Source of the DNA: an uncultured Bacteroidales bacterium
GTDB lineage: Bacteria > Bacteroidota > Bacteroidia > Bacteroidales > Bacteroidaceae
Direction of reading: 5' to 3'
Assembly (NCBI GenBank): GCA_902786925.1
Contig: CADAEK010000001.1
Span: 62,001-126,000, forward strand
DNA: 64,000 nucleotides
Positions 31,609 through 39,901 of this stretch are shown here, piece after piece (within the stretch, counting starts at the first letter, position 1; each line of letters opens with the position of its first letter). Position numbers and translations under genes: made by a program. The notes beneath the pieces were generated by a model. The model was not told where the DNA came from. It ran no database searches and saw only the letters and a list, made by a program, of their open reading frames with translations.

Positions 31609-32505
31609 CTATTCAATTAACTCGCCAAAATATTTCGTATCGGCCAACTTCAGCAAGTACTGACCATACTGGTTCTTAAGCATTGGCTGCGCCAACTCAC
31701 GCAGCTTCTCTGTTGTAATCCACCCTTGATGATAAGCAATACCTTCCAGACAGGCGATTTTCAGCCCGGTACGCTTCTCAAGCACTTCAATGAAGGTGGA
31801 TGCTTCAGAGAGCGAATCGTGTGTGCCCGTATCGAGCCATGCGAAACCACGTCCCAGCAACTGCACCTTAAGATTCTTCTCGTTGAGGAACTCCTGATTC
31901 ACCGTGGTGATTTCCAGTTCTCCGCGTGCTGATGGCTTAATGTGCTTGGCTACTTCTACCACCTTGTTGGGGTAGAAATAGAGACCCACCACAGCATAAT
32001 TGCTCTTAGGGTTCGCTGGCTTTTCCTCGATGGAGAGGCAGTTACCATCTGCATCGAATTCTGCCACGCCATAGCGTTCGGGGTCTTGTACCCAGTAGCC
32101 AAACACGCTGGCCTTTCCACGCTTGGCATCCTCCACACACTCCTTCAACATGCCCGAGAATCCACGACCGTGGAAGATATTGTCGCCAAGAACAAGGCAC
32201 ACATCATCGTTGCCCACAAACTTCTCGCCAATGATAAAGGCCTGTGCCAACCCATCGGGAGAAGGCTGCTCGGCATACTCAAAACGCACGCCATAGTCAC
32301 TGCCATCACCCAGCAAGCGCTTGAAACCAGGCAGGTCTTGCGGTGTGGAAATAATGAGAATCTCTCTGATGCCTGCCAGCATCAGCACAGAGATAGGATA
32401 ATAGACCATTGGTTTGTCGAAAATCGGGATAAGCTGCTTGCTTACACCTTTCGTGATAGGATACAACCTTGTACCCGAACCACCTGCTAACACTATTCCT
32501 TTCAT
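31609..32505 (-). CDS. rmlA: Glucose-1-phosphate thymidylyltransferase
   Basis: First step of dTDP-L-rhamnose synthesis: dTTP plus glucose-1-phosphate gives dTDP-glucose. The 298-residue product has the signature [22 protein letters not shown] near residue 3, and then [24 protein letters not shown] and a substrate loop [19 protein letters not shown]. Length and motifs are those of RmlA. The start is ATG 32505; the open frame extends 19 codons further without conservation. The other rml genes are not in this window. It heads the operon with the lipoprotein and radical SAM genes. Upstream I see only a GACCTTTG-like box. Confidence 0.95.
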   Translation of the reverse strand: MKGIVLAGGSGTRLYPITKGVSKQLIPIFDKPMVYYPISVLMLAGIREILIISTPQDLPGFKRLLGDGSDYGVRFEYAEQPSPDGLAQAFIIGEKFVGNDDVCLVLGDNIFHGRGFSGMLKECVEDAKRGKASVFGYWVQDPERYGVAEFDADGNCLSIEEKPANPKSNYAVVGLYFYPNKVVEVAKHIKPSARGELEITTVNQEFLNEKNLKVQLLGRGFAWLDTGTHDSLSEASTFIEVLEKRTGLKIACLEGIAYHQGWITTEKLRELAQPMLKNQYGQYLLKLADTKYFGELIE

Positions 32506-32684
32506 ATCGGTTCTGTCTTTACACAGACAAAGGTCGCACATTCTTCCCGAAGAAACAAACAAATTGCCGAAAAAGTGGCAAGAAAGACAGAAAGGGCCCT
32601 CTAAATGCCATCATACGGGTCCTCACCGCACTACACGGAAGAGCCATAACCCCAAAGCTTCCGGCAAAATAACAGGGCGAATGC

Positions 32685-32715
32685 TTGCAGACGCTCTGAA
32701 ATATGCGTAACTTTG
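32685..32715 (+). promoter_or_regulatory. Promoter of the araC-type gene
   Basis: TTG (32685-32687) and TAACTTTG (32708-32715), 20 bp apart, 65 bp before the start codon. Confidence 0.6.
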
Positions 32716-32780
32716 CAACACTAACATAAATCCTATGATAAAGGATTCGGGGAAATATCTTTTATAATCATCTCAACTTG

Positions 32781-33647
32781 ATGCAATTACCAATCGAGAG
32801 CCTTAATTTACAGATGCTGAACGTGGGACTTGCATTCCACAACGGCGACTGGAACTGGCAAAGAGTGTCTTCACCCTTTACCCGAATCTACTGCGTGACC
32901 AAGGGAGAGGCTCGACTACACATTGGTTCGGAGTCCATTCAGCTCCGTCCAGGACACCTCTACATGATTCCTGCCTACACCCTGCATTCGTATGAGTGCG
33001 AAGGCGAGTTCGAGCACTATTACCTGCATGTCTATGAGGGATTCAAGAACGAGACTAACGTACTGGAAATGTACCAGTTTCCCACGGAAGTAAGAGCACA
33101 GGAAAGCGACAGAAGCCTCATGGAGCAGATGGTGGCAGCACACCCTGAGGCCCGATTGCCCGAGAGTGACCCACAGACCTACGACAACGCAAGCATGTTC
33201 ACAGGATATGTGAAGCGTTACAACACCTTGCCTCTATGGGAAAAGATGCGGTTGAGAGGCGCCATTCTGCTATTATTTTCGCGTTTTCTGGAGAAAGCCA
33301 CCCCACGAGTGTGGACAACGGACGAACGCCTGACCAAAGTGCTGGCGCACGTACATAGTCATCTGCATGAGGAAATCAGCGTAGAGACTCTGGCCGAAAT
33401 GGCTTGTGTGACAAAGCCCTACCTCATCAGAGTGTTCAAGCACGAGTTCGGCATCCCCCCTTTGCAATATATTAACAAGAAGAAGATTGAACGTGCACAA
33501 CTGCTGCTCATCACAGAGGACTGGACGGTGAAGGAAGTGGCATGGAAACTGGGATTCGACGACCATTCCTACTTCATCCGCCTTTTCAAGAAACTCATCG
33601 GTACTACTCCCATGGATTACAGACGTAACCTGGATGTGGAAAGGTAA
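32781..33647 (+). CDS. AraC-family transcriptional regulator
   Basis: A 288-residue regulator. The N-terminal cupin-like domain (about residues 25-100; RPGHLYMIPAYTLHSYECEG) should bind a sugar or related effector. The C-terminal double helix-turn-helix (about 185-285) has SVETLAEMACVTKPYLIRVFKHEFG and VKEVAWKLGFDDHSYFIRLFKKLIGTTP. It lies just upstream of the deoxysugar operon on the same strand, so it is the likely activator of that operon. An array of palindromes that can act as a terminator separates them (33713-33781). Confidence 0.9.
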   Translation: MQLPIESLNLQMLNVGLAFHNGDWNWQRVSSPFTRIYCVTKGEARLHIGSESIQLRPGHLYMIPAYTLHSYECEGEFEHYYLHVYEGFKNETNVLEMYQFPTEVRAQESDRSLMEQMVAAHPEARLPESDPQTYDNASMFTGYVKRYNTLPLWEKMRLRGAILLLFSRFLEKATPRVWTTDERLTKVLAHVHSHLHEEISVETLAEMACVTKPYLIRVFKHEFGIPPLQYINKKKIERAQLLLITEDWTVKEVAWKLGFDDHSYFIRLFKKLIGTTPMDYRRNLDVER

Positions 33648-33712
33648 CAGCCATGATGCATGTGAGGCATGAAGAGGCTGCGTCATAAAATAGGCCTTGA
33701 CTACCTCTGAAG

Positions 33713-33781
33713 CGACGTGCCCCACATCGGTTGGCTGATGTGGGGCTCTACGACGAGCCGATGTGGGGCACGTCGTTTTTT
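33713..33781 (+). repeat. Triple palindrome array, site D, with terminator-like T-run
   Basis: Three 18-bp units start at 33713, 33735 and 33758. Unit 3 (CCGATGTGGGGCACGTCG) is the exact reverse complement of unit 1, and unit 2 shares the GATGTGGGGC core. Unit 1 can pair with unit 2 (10 bp) or with unit 3 (18 bp). The second pairing is followed directly by six T residues, so it should work as a terminator behind the araC-type gene. Flanks (left ACCTCTGAAG, right TTTTTTAGGATG) resemble those of sites A, B and C. Confidence 0.88.
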
Positions 33782-33904
33782 AGGATGTTGAACTTACGCC
33801 ATTTTAACACAGTCTCCCTCGATTTCCGGCCTTTATAATGCCCTAAAGATAATTTTGTGCTATCTTTGTAACATTTTATCCCATTATATATAAATAGGAA
33901 CACG

Positions 33905-33912
33905 TACCTTTG
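33905..33912 (+). promoter_or_regulatory. -7 box of the deoxysugar operon
   Basis: TACCTTTG, 27 bp before the start of the aldo/keto reductase gene. A second box, TATCTTTG, lies at 33861-33868; either could be used. No clear -33 element is present, which fits a promoter that needs an activator. Confidence 0.5.
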
Positions 33913-33939
33913 CAAGAGAAAAACTAATCATACAATATC

Positions 33940-34887
33940 ATGCGGTATACAGAACTGGGCAAAACTGGGATGAAAGTATCCCATCTGGCGTTCGGCGCAT
34001 CGTCGCTGGGCAGCGTTTTTCATGAGACAAAAGAGGCTGAAAGCATCCAGGCAGTGGAAGCAGCCATCGAAGGCGGCATCAACCTGATTGATGTAAGTCC
34101 TTATTATGGTCACTACAAGGCCGAAACGGTGCTGGGCAAGGCTTTGAAACTTATTCCACGCGACAAGTACTTCTTAAGCACGAAGGTGGGACGCTATGGC
34201 AAAGACGGAGTGAACACTTGGGATTACTCGGCCAAGCGTGCTACAGAAAGTGTGTATGAGAGCATGGAGCGCTTGAACGTGGATTTCATTGACCTCATCA
34301 ACGTGCACGACATTGAGTTCCAAGCAGCCATGGAAGGTGGCTTGCAGAAGGTTGTGGACGAGACACTCCCCGCCCTTGTGGAACTGAAGAAAAAGGGGGT
34401 GGTGGGACATGTGGGCATCACCGACCTGCAACTGGAGAACCTCAAGTGGGTGATTGAGCATTCGGAAGAAGGCACCGTCGAAAGTGTGCTGAACTTCTGC
34501 CACTACTGCCTGAATGATGACAAGCTGGTGGACTTCCTTGATTTCTTCGAGTCTAAGGGCATTGGCGTCATCAGCGCATCTCCTTTGAGCATGGGGCTGT
34601 TGTCACAACGTGGTGTGCCAGCATGGCATCCTGCGCCAAAGCCTCTGGTAGAGGCCTGCGCCAAAGCTGCGGCATATTGCAATGAGAAGGGTTACCCTAT
34701 TGAGAAACTGGCTATTCAATTTGCCGTCAGCAACGAGCGCATCGCCGGCACCTTGTTCTCATCAGCCAACCCAGAGAACGTGAAGCGCAACATCCAGTGG
34801 GCCAACGAAGAGCCCGACTGGCAATTGGTGAAGGAAGTACAAGAAATCATCGGTCAACAAAAGAGAGTATCATGGGCCAACTCATAA
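33940..34887 (+). CDS. Aldo/keto reductase, likely L-fucose (L-galactose-type) dehydrogenase
   Basis: NAD(P)-dependent oxidoreductase of 315 residues, probably oxidising L-fucose or a similar aldose to its lactone. The family's catalytic tetrad is visible as Asp51, Tyr56 (DVSPYYGH), Lys82 (STKVG) and His123 (NVHD). The start MRYTELGKTGMKVSHLAFGASSLG and the sequence around VGHVGITDLQLENL are close to the L-galactose/L-fucose dehydrogenase branch. It is the first gene of the operon. The next gene overlaps its end by 16 bp, so the two are translationally coupled. Confidence 0.87.
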   Translation: MRYTELGKTGMKVSHLAFGASSLGSVFHETKEAESIQAVEAAIEGGINLIDVSPYYGHYKAETVLGKALKLIPRDKYFLSTKVGRYGKDGVNTWDYSAKRATESVYESMERLNVDFIDLINVHDIEFQAAMEGGLQKVVDETLPALVELKKKGVVGHVGITDLQLENLKWVIEHSEEGTVESVLNFCHYCLNDDKLVDFLDFFESKGIGVISASPLSMGLLSQRGVPAWHPAPKPLVEACAKAAAYCNEKGYPIEKLAIQFAVSNERIAGTLFSSANPENVKRNIQWANEEPDWQLVKEVQEIIGQQKRVSWANS

Positions 34888-35762
34888 TTGATGCACATAC
34901 CCACCTGTGGAAGAAGCAAGACACTTGGGTGGACGGGAAACGGATTCTTTCCATGAAGAATGGCAGGAGCATCTTTATGGACGAGGAAGTACAGATGATG
35001 CCTCCATTCATGATTGACGAGCAGAACTCCGCAGAGGTGCTGCTGTCCAACATGAACTATGCACAGGTTGGCGCGGCTGTGGTGGTACAGGAAGTGATTG
35101 ATGGTAACCAAAACGCTTATCTCACGGAAGTACAACGGCAATACCCAGAGCGTTTCTTCTGCATGGGCATGGCATGGGATCTTGACGAAGCGAAAGCCGT
35201 ACACGCCGCTGGGATGAAGGGCATCGCATTTCCAGGACACCGCATGAAGGAGTCGCTTCTGGGACTAATGCCCGTGTTCAAATACATGGAAGAAGAGAGC
35301 ATGGTGCTGTCCATGTGCCTGGGCGAGGAAGAGAAACAAATTGGCGAGATGAAGGAAGTGATTCAGGAATGTCCTCAACTGAAAGTGGCGATTGGCCATT
35401 TCGGCATGGTGACCACACCTATCTTCAAGAACCAAGTCTTGCTGGCACGTGAAGGAGAAAATGTGATGATTGAATCGGGTGGCATCACCTGGCTCTTCAA
35501 CGCAGAGTTCTACCCCTACCCTTCTGCCATTCGCAGCATCAAGCAGGCAGCCGACTGGGTGGGCATGGACAAGTTGATGTGGGGCAGTGACTACCCCCGC
35601 ACCATTACAGCCATCACCTACAAGATGTCCTACGACTTCATTACCAAGTCGGCAGAACTGGCAGAGAAGGATAAAGCACTCTTTCTCGGTAAGAATGCCG
35701 AACATTTTTATGGGTTCAAGAACTTACCTAAATTACCTTATATAAAAAATATGTCAGAATAA
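34872..35762 (+). CDS. Amidohydrolase-2 family protein, likely L-fuconolactonase
   Basis: A 296-residue TIM-barrel metal-dependent hydrolase. The metal motif DAHTH is at residues 7-11, with further family marks AIGHFG in the middle and WGSDYPRT near the end. In an operon with an L-fucose-type dehydrogenase and FucP it most likely opens the sugar lactone to the aldonate. The ATG at 34872 lies inside the previous gene, with the conserved IDAHTHLW following directly. The open frame reaches further up but only in the overlap. Confidence 0.85.
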   Translation: MGQLIIDAHTHLWKKQDTWVDGKRILSMKNGRSIFMDEEVQMMPPFMIDEQNSAEVLLSNMNYAQVGAAVVVQEVIDGNQNAYLTEVQRQYPERFFCMGMAWDLDEAKAVHAAGMKGIAFPGHRMKESLLGLMPVFKYMEEESMVLSMCLGEEEKQIGEMKEVIQECPQLKVAIGHFGMVTTPIFKNQVLLAREGENVMIESGGITWLFNAEFYPYPSAIRSIKQAADWVGMDKLMWGSDYPRTITAITYKMSYDFITKSAELAEKDKALFLGKNAEHFYGFKNLPKLPYIKNMSE

Positions 35763-35819
35763 TCCGCCCTGAACAAGGCGATTCTATCTCTGGCATCAAC
35801 TGCATAATAGATAACAATC

Positions 35820-37124
35820 ATGAAAAAGCCTTTAGTATCAAAGAAATACCTTTTCACATTCATCCTCATCACGTCGTTGTTTGCCCTGTGGGGCTTTGCC
35901 AACGATATCACGAATCCTATGGTAGCGGCATTCCAGACAGTCATGGAACTGTCGGCAGCCAAAGCATCGCTGATTCAGTTTGCCTTCTACGGAGGCTATG
36001 CCACCATGGCTATTCCTGCCGCACTGTTCATCCGCAGGTATTCATACAAGAGCGGCATCCTTTTAGGTCTGGCGCTTTATGCAATAGGAGCATTCTTGTT
36101 TATTCCTGCTGCAGAGTGGCAAGAGTTCTCGTTCTTCTGCATCTCGCTTTATATCCTCACCTTTGGTTTGGCATTCCTGGAGACAACGGCAAACCCTTTC
36201 ATCCTTTCATTAGGCGAGAAGGAAACCTCAACCCGCCGACTAAACCTTGCACAGGCGTTCAACCCTGTGGGCTCATTGAGTGGCATGGCTGTCGCATCAT
36301 TCATCGTGCTGCCACATCTACTGTCTGACAAGCGTGATGAAGCAGGACAAATCATCTTCCCGTTCCTTTCCGAAGCGGAGAAGGCGGACATCCGTCTGCA
36401 TGACCTTGCTGTCATCCGAGACCCCTATGTGGCCATCGGTCTTGTCGTATTAGCCGTACTCATCGTCATTGCTCTCACCAAGATGCCCAAGACGGAAAGT
36501 GAGGAACAAAAGGCAGCAGGACAGACACACACGGTAAAGAAAACTTTATCGAACCTCTGGCACAACACCATCTATCGCGAAGGCGTATTTGCGCAGGTGT
36601 GCTATGTTGCTGCGCAGATTATGGTGTGGACCTTTATCATCCAATATGCCGATCACCTTGGCATCAATAAGGCCACAGCCCAGTTATACAATATTGTGGC
36701 TATGTCCTTCAATCTGGTAGGCCGCTTCATCGGCACCTTCATCATGCGCTACATCAATACACGCAAGTTACTTACCATCTTTGGCGTGGGAGCGTCAGTG
36801 TGCACACTTGGCGCCATCTGTATTGAAGGCGAGGTGGGCCTTTACAGCCTTGTCTGCATCAGTCTCTTCATGTCCATCATGTTCCCCTCCATCTATGGCA
36901 TTGCTCTGGAGAACGTTGACACGAAGGACACTCACCTTGGTGCCGCATTTCTGGTCATGGCCATTGTGGGCGGTGCGCTCATGCCACCACTACAGGGCTT
37001 AATGATTGACCAAGGCACCATCTGGGGCATGCCAGCTGTGAACATGTCGTTCATGCTTCCTTTGGCTTGCTTCCTCGTGATTATCGTGTATGGATATCGA
37101 GCATACAAACAATTAAACAACTAA
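35820..37124 (+). CDS. fucP: L-fucose:H+ symporter FucP (MFS)
   Basis: Inner-membrane sugar importer of 434 residues with 12 predicted membrane segments. The start (FILITSLFALWGFANDITNPMV) is the classic FucP opening, containing the Asn/Asp pair needed for transport. GLAFLETTANPFILSLG and SLFMSIMFPSIYGIALENV are typical of the FHS family. The neighbours support fucose or a closely related sugar as substrate. The dehydrogenase gene follows after 3 bp. Confidence 0.93.
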   Translation: MKKPLVSKKYLFTFILITSLFALWGFANDITNPMVAAFQTVMELSAAKASLIQFAFYGGYATMAIPAALFIRRYSYKSGILLGLALYAIGAFLFIPAAEWQEFSFFCISLYILTFGLAFLETTANPFILSLGEKETSTRRLNLAQAFNPVGSLSGMAVASFIVLPHLLSDKRDEAGQIIFPFLSEAEKADIRLHDLAVIRDPYVAIGLVVLAVLIVIALTKMPKTESEEQKAAGQTHTVKKTLSNLWHNTIYREGVFAQVCYVAAQIMVWTFIIQYADHLGINKATAQLYNIVAMSFNLVGRFIGTFIMRYINTRKLLTIFGVGASVCTLGAICIEGEVGLYSLVCISLFMSIMFPSIYGIALENVDTKDTHLGAAFLVMAIVGGALMPPLQGLMIDQGTIWGMPAVNMSFMLPLACFLVIIVYGYRAYKQLNN

Positions 37125-37127
37125 ATA

Positions 37128-38147
37128 ATGAAAGCTATTCAGATTAGTCACTCTCAAGAGTTGAACATCATTGAAATGGAGAAGCCAGCAGCATTGAAGG
37201 CTGGCGAAGTGTTGTTGAAACTGGAATATGTAGGTTTCTGCGGTTCCGACCTGAACACCTTCATGGGACGTAACACCATGGCCCTGAATCCTGTCATCCC
37301 AGGACATGAGATTGGTGCTGTCATCGAGGCAGTGGGCAGTGACGTGCCCGCCAACCTTCAAGTAGGCATGGTGGTGACCTGCAATCCCTACACCAACTGC
37401 AACCATTGTGCTTCGTGCCGCAACGGACGAGTAAACGCTTGTCAGCACAACGAGACGCTGGGCGTACAGCGCAATGGTGCCATGAAGGAATACATTGTAA
37501 TGCCGTGGGAGAAGATTATTCCATCCGGCAGTCTCTCCGCCAAGACCAGCGCACTGATTGAACCTATGAGTGTAGGCTTCCACGCGGTAAGCCGTGCACA
37601 GGTGACCGATGTCGACACCGTGATGGTCATCGGATGCGGCATGGTAGGCATGGGTGCCATTGTACGCGCCGTCACTCGTGGTGCCACTGTAATTGCTGCT
37701 GATCTCGACGACGAGAAACTGGCTTTAGCTAAGCAAATGGGCGCAGCATACGCTATCAACACCAAGACGGAAGACGTGCACCAGCGTTTAGCAGACATTA
37801 CTGGAGGCTTTGGACCAGATGTCATCATTGAAGCAGTCGGCAACCCCTTCACTTATCAGATGGCAGTCAATGAGGTGGCCTTCACTGGCCGTGTTGCCTG
37901 CATCGGCTATGCCAAGAGCGACGTCACCTTCCAGACCAAACTTTTCGTACAGAAAGAGCTGGATATCCGTGGCTCGCGCAACGCCACCCCTGAAGACTTC
38001 CGAGGTGTTATCCGCTATCTGGAGCGCGGCACATGCCCTGTAGAAGAACTCATCACCAAGGTTATTCGCCCAGAAGAAGCATTAGAAACGATGCAGTGGT
38101 GGAGCGAGAATCCAGGAAAGGTATTCAGAATTCTAGTGAAGTTTTAA
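37128..38147 (+). CDS. Zinc-dependent alcohol dehydrogenase
   Basis: Medium-chain dehydrogenase of 339 residues. Catalytic zinc ligands are Cys38 (GFCGSD) and His60-Glu61 (PGHE). The structural zinc loop is present (TNCNHCASCRNGRVNAC) and the nucleotide motif is GCGMVGMGA. It resembles L-galactonate 5-dehydrogenase and sorbitol-type enzymes. In this operon it may oxidise the aldonate made by the lactonase, or a keto-deoxy intermediate; which one is inference. It starts 3 bp after fucP. Confidence 0.87.
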   Translation: MKAIQISHSQELNIIEMEKPAALKAGEVLLKLEYVGFCGSDLNTFMGRNTMALNPVIPGHEIGAVIEAVGSDVPANLQVGMVVTCNPYTNCNHCASCRNGRVNACQHNETLGVQRNGAMKEYIVMPWEKIIPSGSLSAKTSALIEPMSVGFHAVSRAQVTDVDTVMVIGCGMVGMGAIVRAVTRGATVIAADLDDEKLALAKQMGAAYAINTKTEDVHQRLADITGGFGPDVIIEAVGNPFTYQMAVNEVAFTGRVACIGYAKSDVTFQTKLFVQKELDIRGSRNATPEDFRGVIRYLERGTCPVEELITKVIRPEEALETMQWWSENPGKVFRILVKF

Positions 38148-38161
38148 ACATCATAAGATAT

Positions 38162-38213
38162 GCCTGAGGCAAGAAGCAAGAGGCACACACGCTTCTCACT
38201 TCTCGCCTCAGGC
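38162..38213 (+). repeat. Intra-operon hairpin
   Basis: GCCTGAGGC (38162-38170) pairs with GCCTCAGGC (38205-38213). Inner segments also pair (AGAAG with CTTCT, then a further partial stem), giving a long hairpin 19 bp before the start of the fusion gene. There is no T-run, so it is more likely an mRNA-stability or processing element than a terminator. Confidence 0.7.
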
Positions 38214-38232
38214 TACATACACCTCACACATT

Positions 38233-39429
38233 ATGAAAGTATTTGTTAGTGGTTGTTACGATCTGCTCCACAGTGGACACGTGGAGTTCTTCCGACAAGC
38301 AAGCCAATATGGTGAACTGTATGTTGGCATTGGCTCTGATGCAACCATCCTCAATTATAAAAACCACAAGACACTGTACCCCGAGCAAGAACGCCTCTTC
38401 ATGGTGAAGAGCATCCGCTACGTGAAGGATGCTTTCATCAATCAAGGCTCTGGCATTATGGACTTCATTCCCACAGTGGAAGCCTTGAAACCAGACCGCT
38501 TTGTGGTGAATGTGGACGGTTCCAGCGAAGAAAAGCGTCGTTTCTGCGAAGAGCACGGCATCGAATACATCGTCCTTGACCGCACTCCTGCAGAGGGACT
38601 AGAAGCACGAAGCAGCACCAGCATTAAGGCCACTCTAGCCCATAAATCAAATGGTGATGCACAACCGGCCAATGGTATCCCCACTCGTCTTGACCTTGCA
38701 GGCACATGGATTGACCAGCCTTACGTAAGCACCTATGCACCAGGATGGGCCATCACCATTTCACTCATGCCTACTTTCGAGATTCGTGAACGATGTGGTC
38801 TTTCTACCTCCACACGCAACCAGATTAAACGCATCTGGCCCGTTCACCTGCCCGACATGGACCCTGAGATGCTGGCTAAGCTGGTCTTCTGCTTTGAGAA
38901 TGACCCCGAACGCACAGACGGCATCATCAGCGGTGCACAAGACGCCATCGGTATCTGCGTACCTGGACTCTGCCGCCACTATTACAACGCTCATTACTGG
39001 CCTGAACGCATTGAGTCATGCACCGACGAACAGGTTCTCCAATGGTTGGAAAGCCATCTGTGCATGGTGCCCATGTTCCCACGACGTCCCGGTTGCTCCG
39101 TAGTGGAAGGCAAGTGTATCAATGAGTCCAATGTCAAGGCGCTGGCACAAGCAGCAGACGACTGCTGGCAAGCGATCCTGAAGACAGACCTCGACGCATT
39201 CGCCACAGCCTATCGAGACTCATTCAAGGCACAGACAACCCTCTTCCCCGCCATGCTTCAACCTGGAGTGAAGGATTACATCGATCGCTACGCTCCCCTG
39301 CCCGATGTCTTGGCATGGAAGATGCCTGGAGCTGGAGGTGGCGGTTACTTAGCCCTCGTAGTAAAAGATGCTAACGCTTTCTGCCAGCAACACGAGGAAG
39401 CCATTCCACTGGTCATCAGAAGGAAGTAA
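38233..39429 (+). CDS. Cytidylyltransferase/GHMP-kinase fusion
   Basis: A 398-residue two-domain protein. Residues 1-140 are a small nucleotidyltransferase of the GCT/RfaE type (GCYDLLHSGHVEFF with the HxGH motif, His13 and His16; closing RSSTSIKATL). Residues 150-398 look like a GHMP sugar kinase: TRLDLAGTWIDQP at the start, GAQDAIG (234-240), and the C-terminal glycine loop KMPGAGGGGYLALV. The kinase ATP loop, normally GLGSSxA, reads GLSTSTRN (189-196). Together this suggests phosphorylation and nucleotide activation, or salvage, of a deoxysugar, arranged differently from the fucose enzyme Fkp. The exact reaction is unknown. Confidence 0.82.
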   Translation: MKVFVSGCYDLLHSGHVEFFRQASQYGELYVGIGSDATILNYKNHKTLYPEQERLFMVKSIRYVKDAFINQGSGIMDFIPTVEALKPDRFVVNVDGSSEEKRRFCEEHGIEYIVLDRTPAEGLEARSSTSIKATLAHKSNGDAQPANGIPTRLDLAGTWIDQPYVSTYAPGWAITISLMPTFEIRERCGLSTSTRNQIKRIWPVHLPDMDPEMLAKLVFCFENDPERTDGIISGAQDAIGICVPGLCRHYYNAHYWPERIESCTDEQVLQWLESHLCMVPMFPRRPGCSVVEGKCINESNVKALAQAADDCWQAILKTDLDAFATAYRDSFKAQTTLFPAMLQPGVKDYIDRYAPLPDVLAWKMPGAGGGGYLALVVKDANAFCQQHEEAIPLVIRRK

Positions 39430-39486
39430 GGAATACAAGAGTGTAACAAGATTCTCATACAACTCAAATATTTCAACCAATAAAAG

Positions 39487-39831
39487 ATGAAGACCAAACG
39501 TTACGTACAGACATTAGACCTGCGCGATGATCCGGACATGATTCGAGAATATCGCAAGTGGCACTCCAAAGAGTTCCATTGGAAAGAGGTACGCGACGGC
39601 ATTCGTGCCGTAGGCATCCTTGAGATGGAGATCTACATTCTCGGCACTCGACTCGTGATGGTAGTCGATACCCCCGAAGACTTCAACTGGGACAAGGCGA
39701 TGCAACAACTATCCACCTTGCCACGTCAGGCTGAGTGGGAAGCCTTCGTATCAAAGTTCCAAGGCTGCAATGCTCAAGCCACCAGCAACGAGAAGTGGCA
39801 GATGATGGAAAGAATGTTCTATCTCTATTAA
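39487..39831 (+). CDS. L-rhamnose/L-fucose mutarotase family protein
   Basis: A 114-residue protein of the RhaM (DUF718) family, which interconverts alpha and beta anomers of deoxysugars in the cytosol. Visible family features are TLDLRDDPDMIREYRKWH at the start, RAVGILEMEIYILGTRLVMVVD in the middle and the closing KWQMMERMFYL. Its position between the kinase fusion and the alpha-fucosidase supports an L-fucose-type substrate over rhamnose. Confidence 0.88.
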   Translation: MKTKRYVQTLDLRDDPDMIREYRKWHSKEFHWKEVRDGIRAVGILEMEIYILGTRLVMVVDTPEDFNWDKAMQQLSTLPRQAEWEAFVSKFQGCNAQATSNEKWQMMERMFYLY

Positions 39832-39901
39832 AACTCATATTCAAAGATAACATTCAATATTAAGACCTATCTTTTATAGGTCACACACAAACAAATTCCC
39901 T

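Noticed and set aside
38233-39429. Fkp-type fucokinase/GDP-fucose pyrophosphorylase
   Set aside because: The protein is much shorter than Fkp (about 400 against about 950 residues) and its transferase domain is of the small HxGH type, at the N-terminus.
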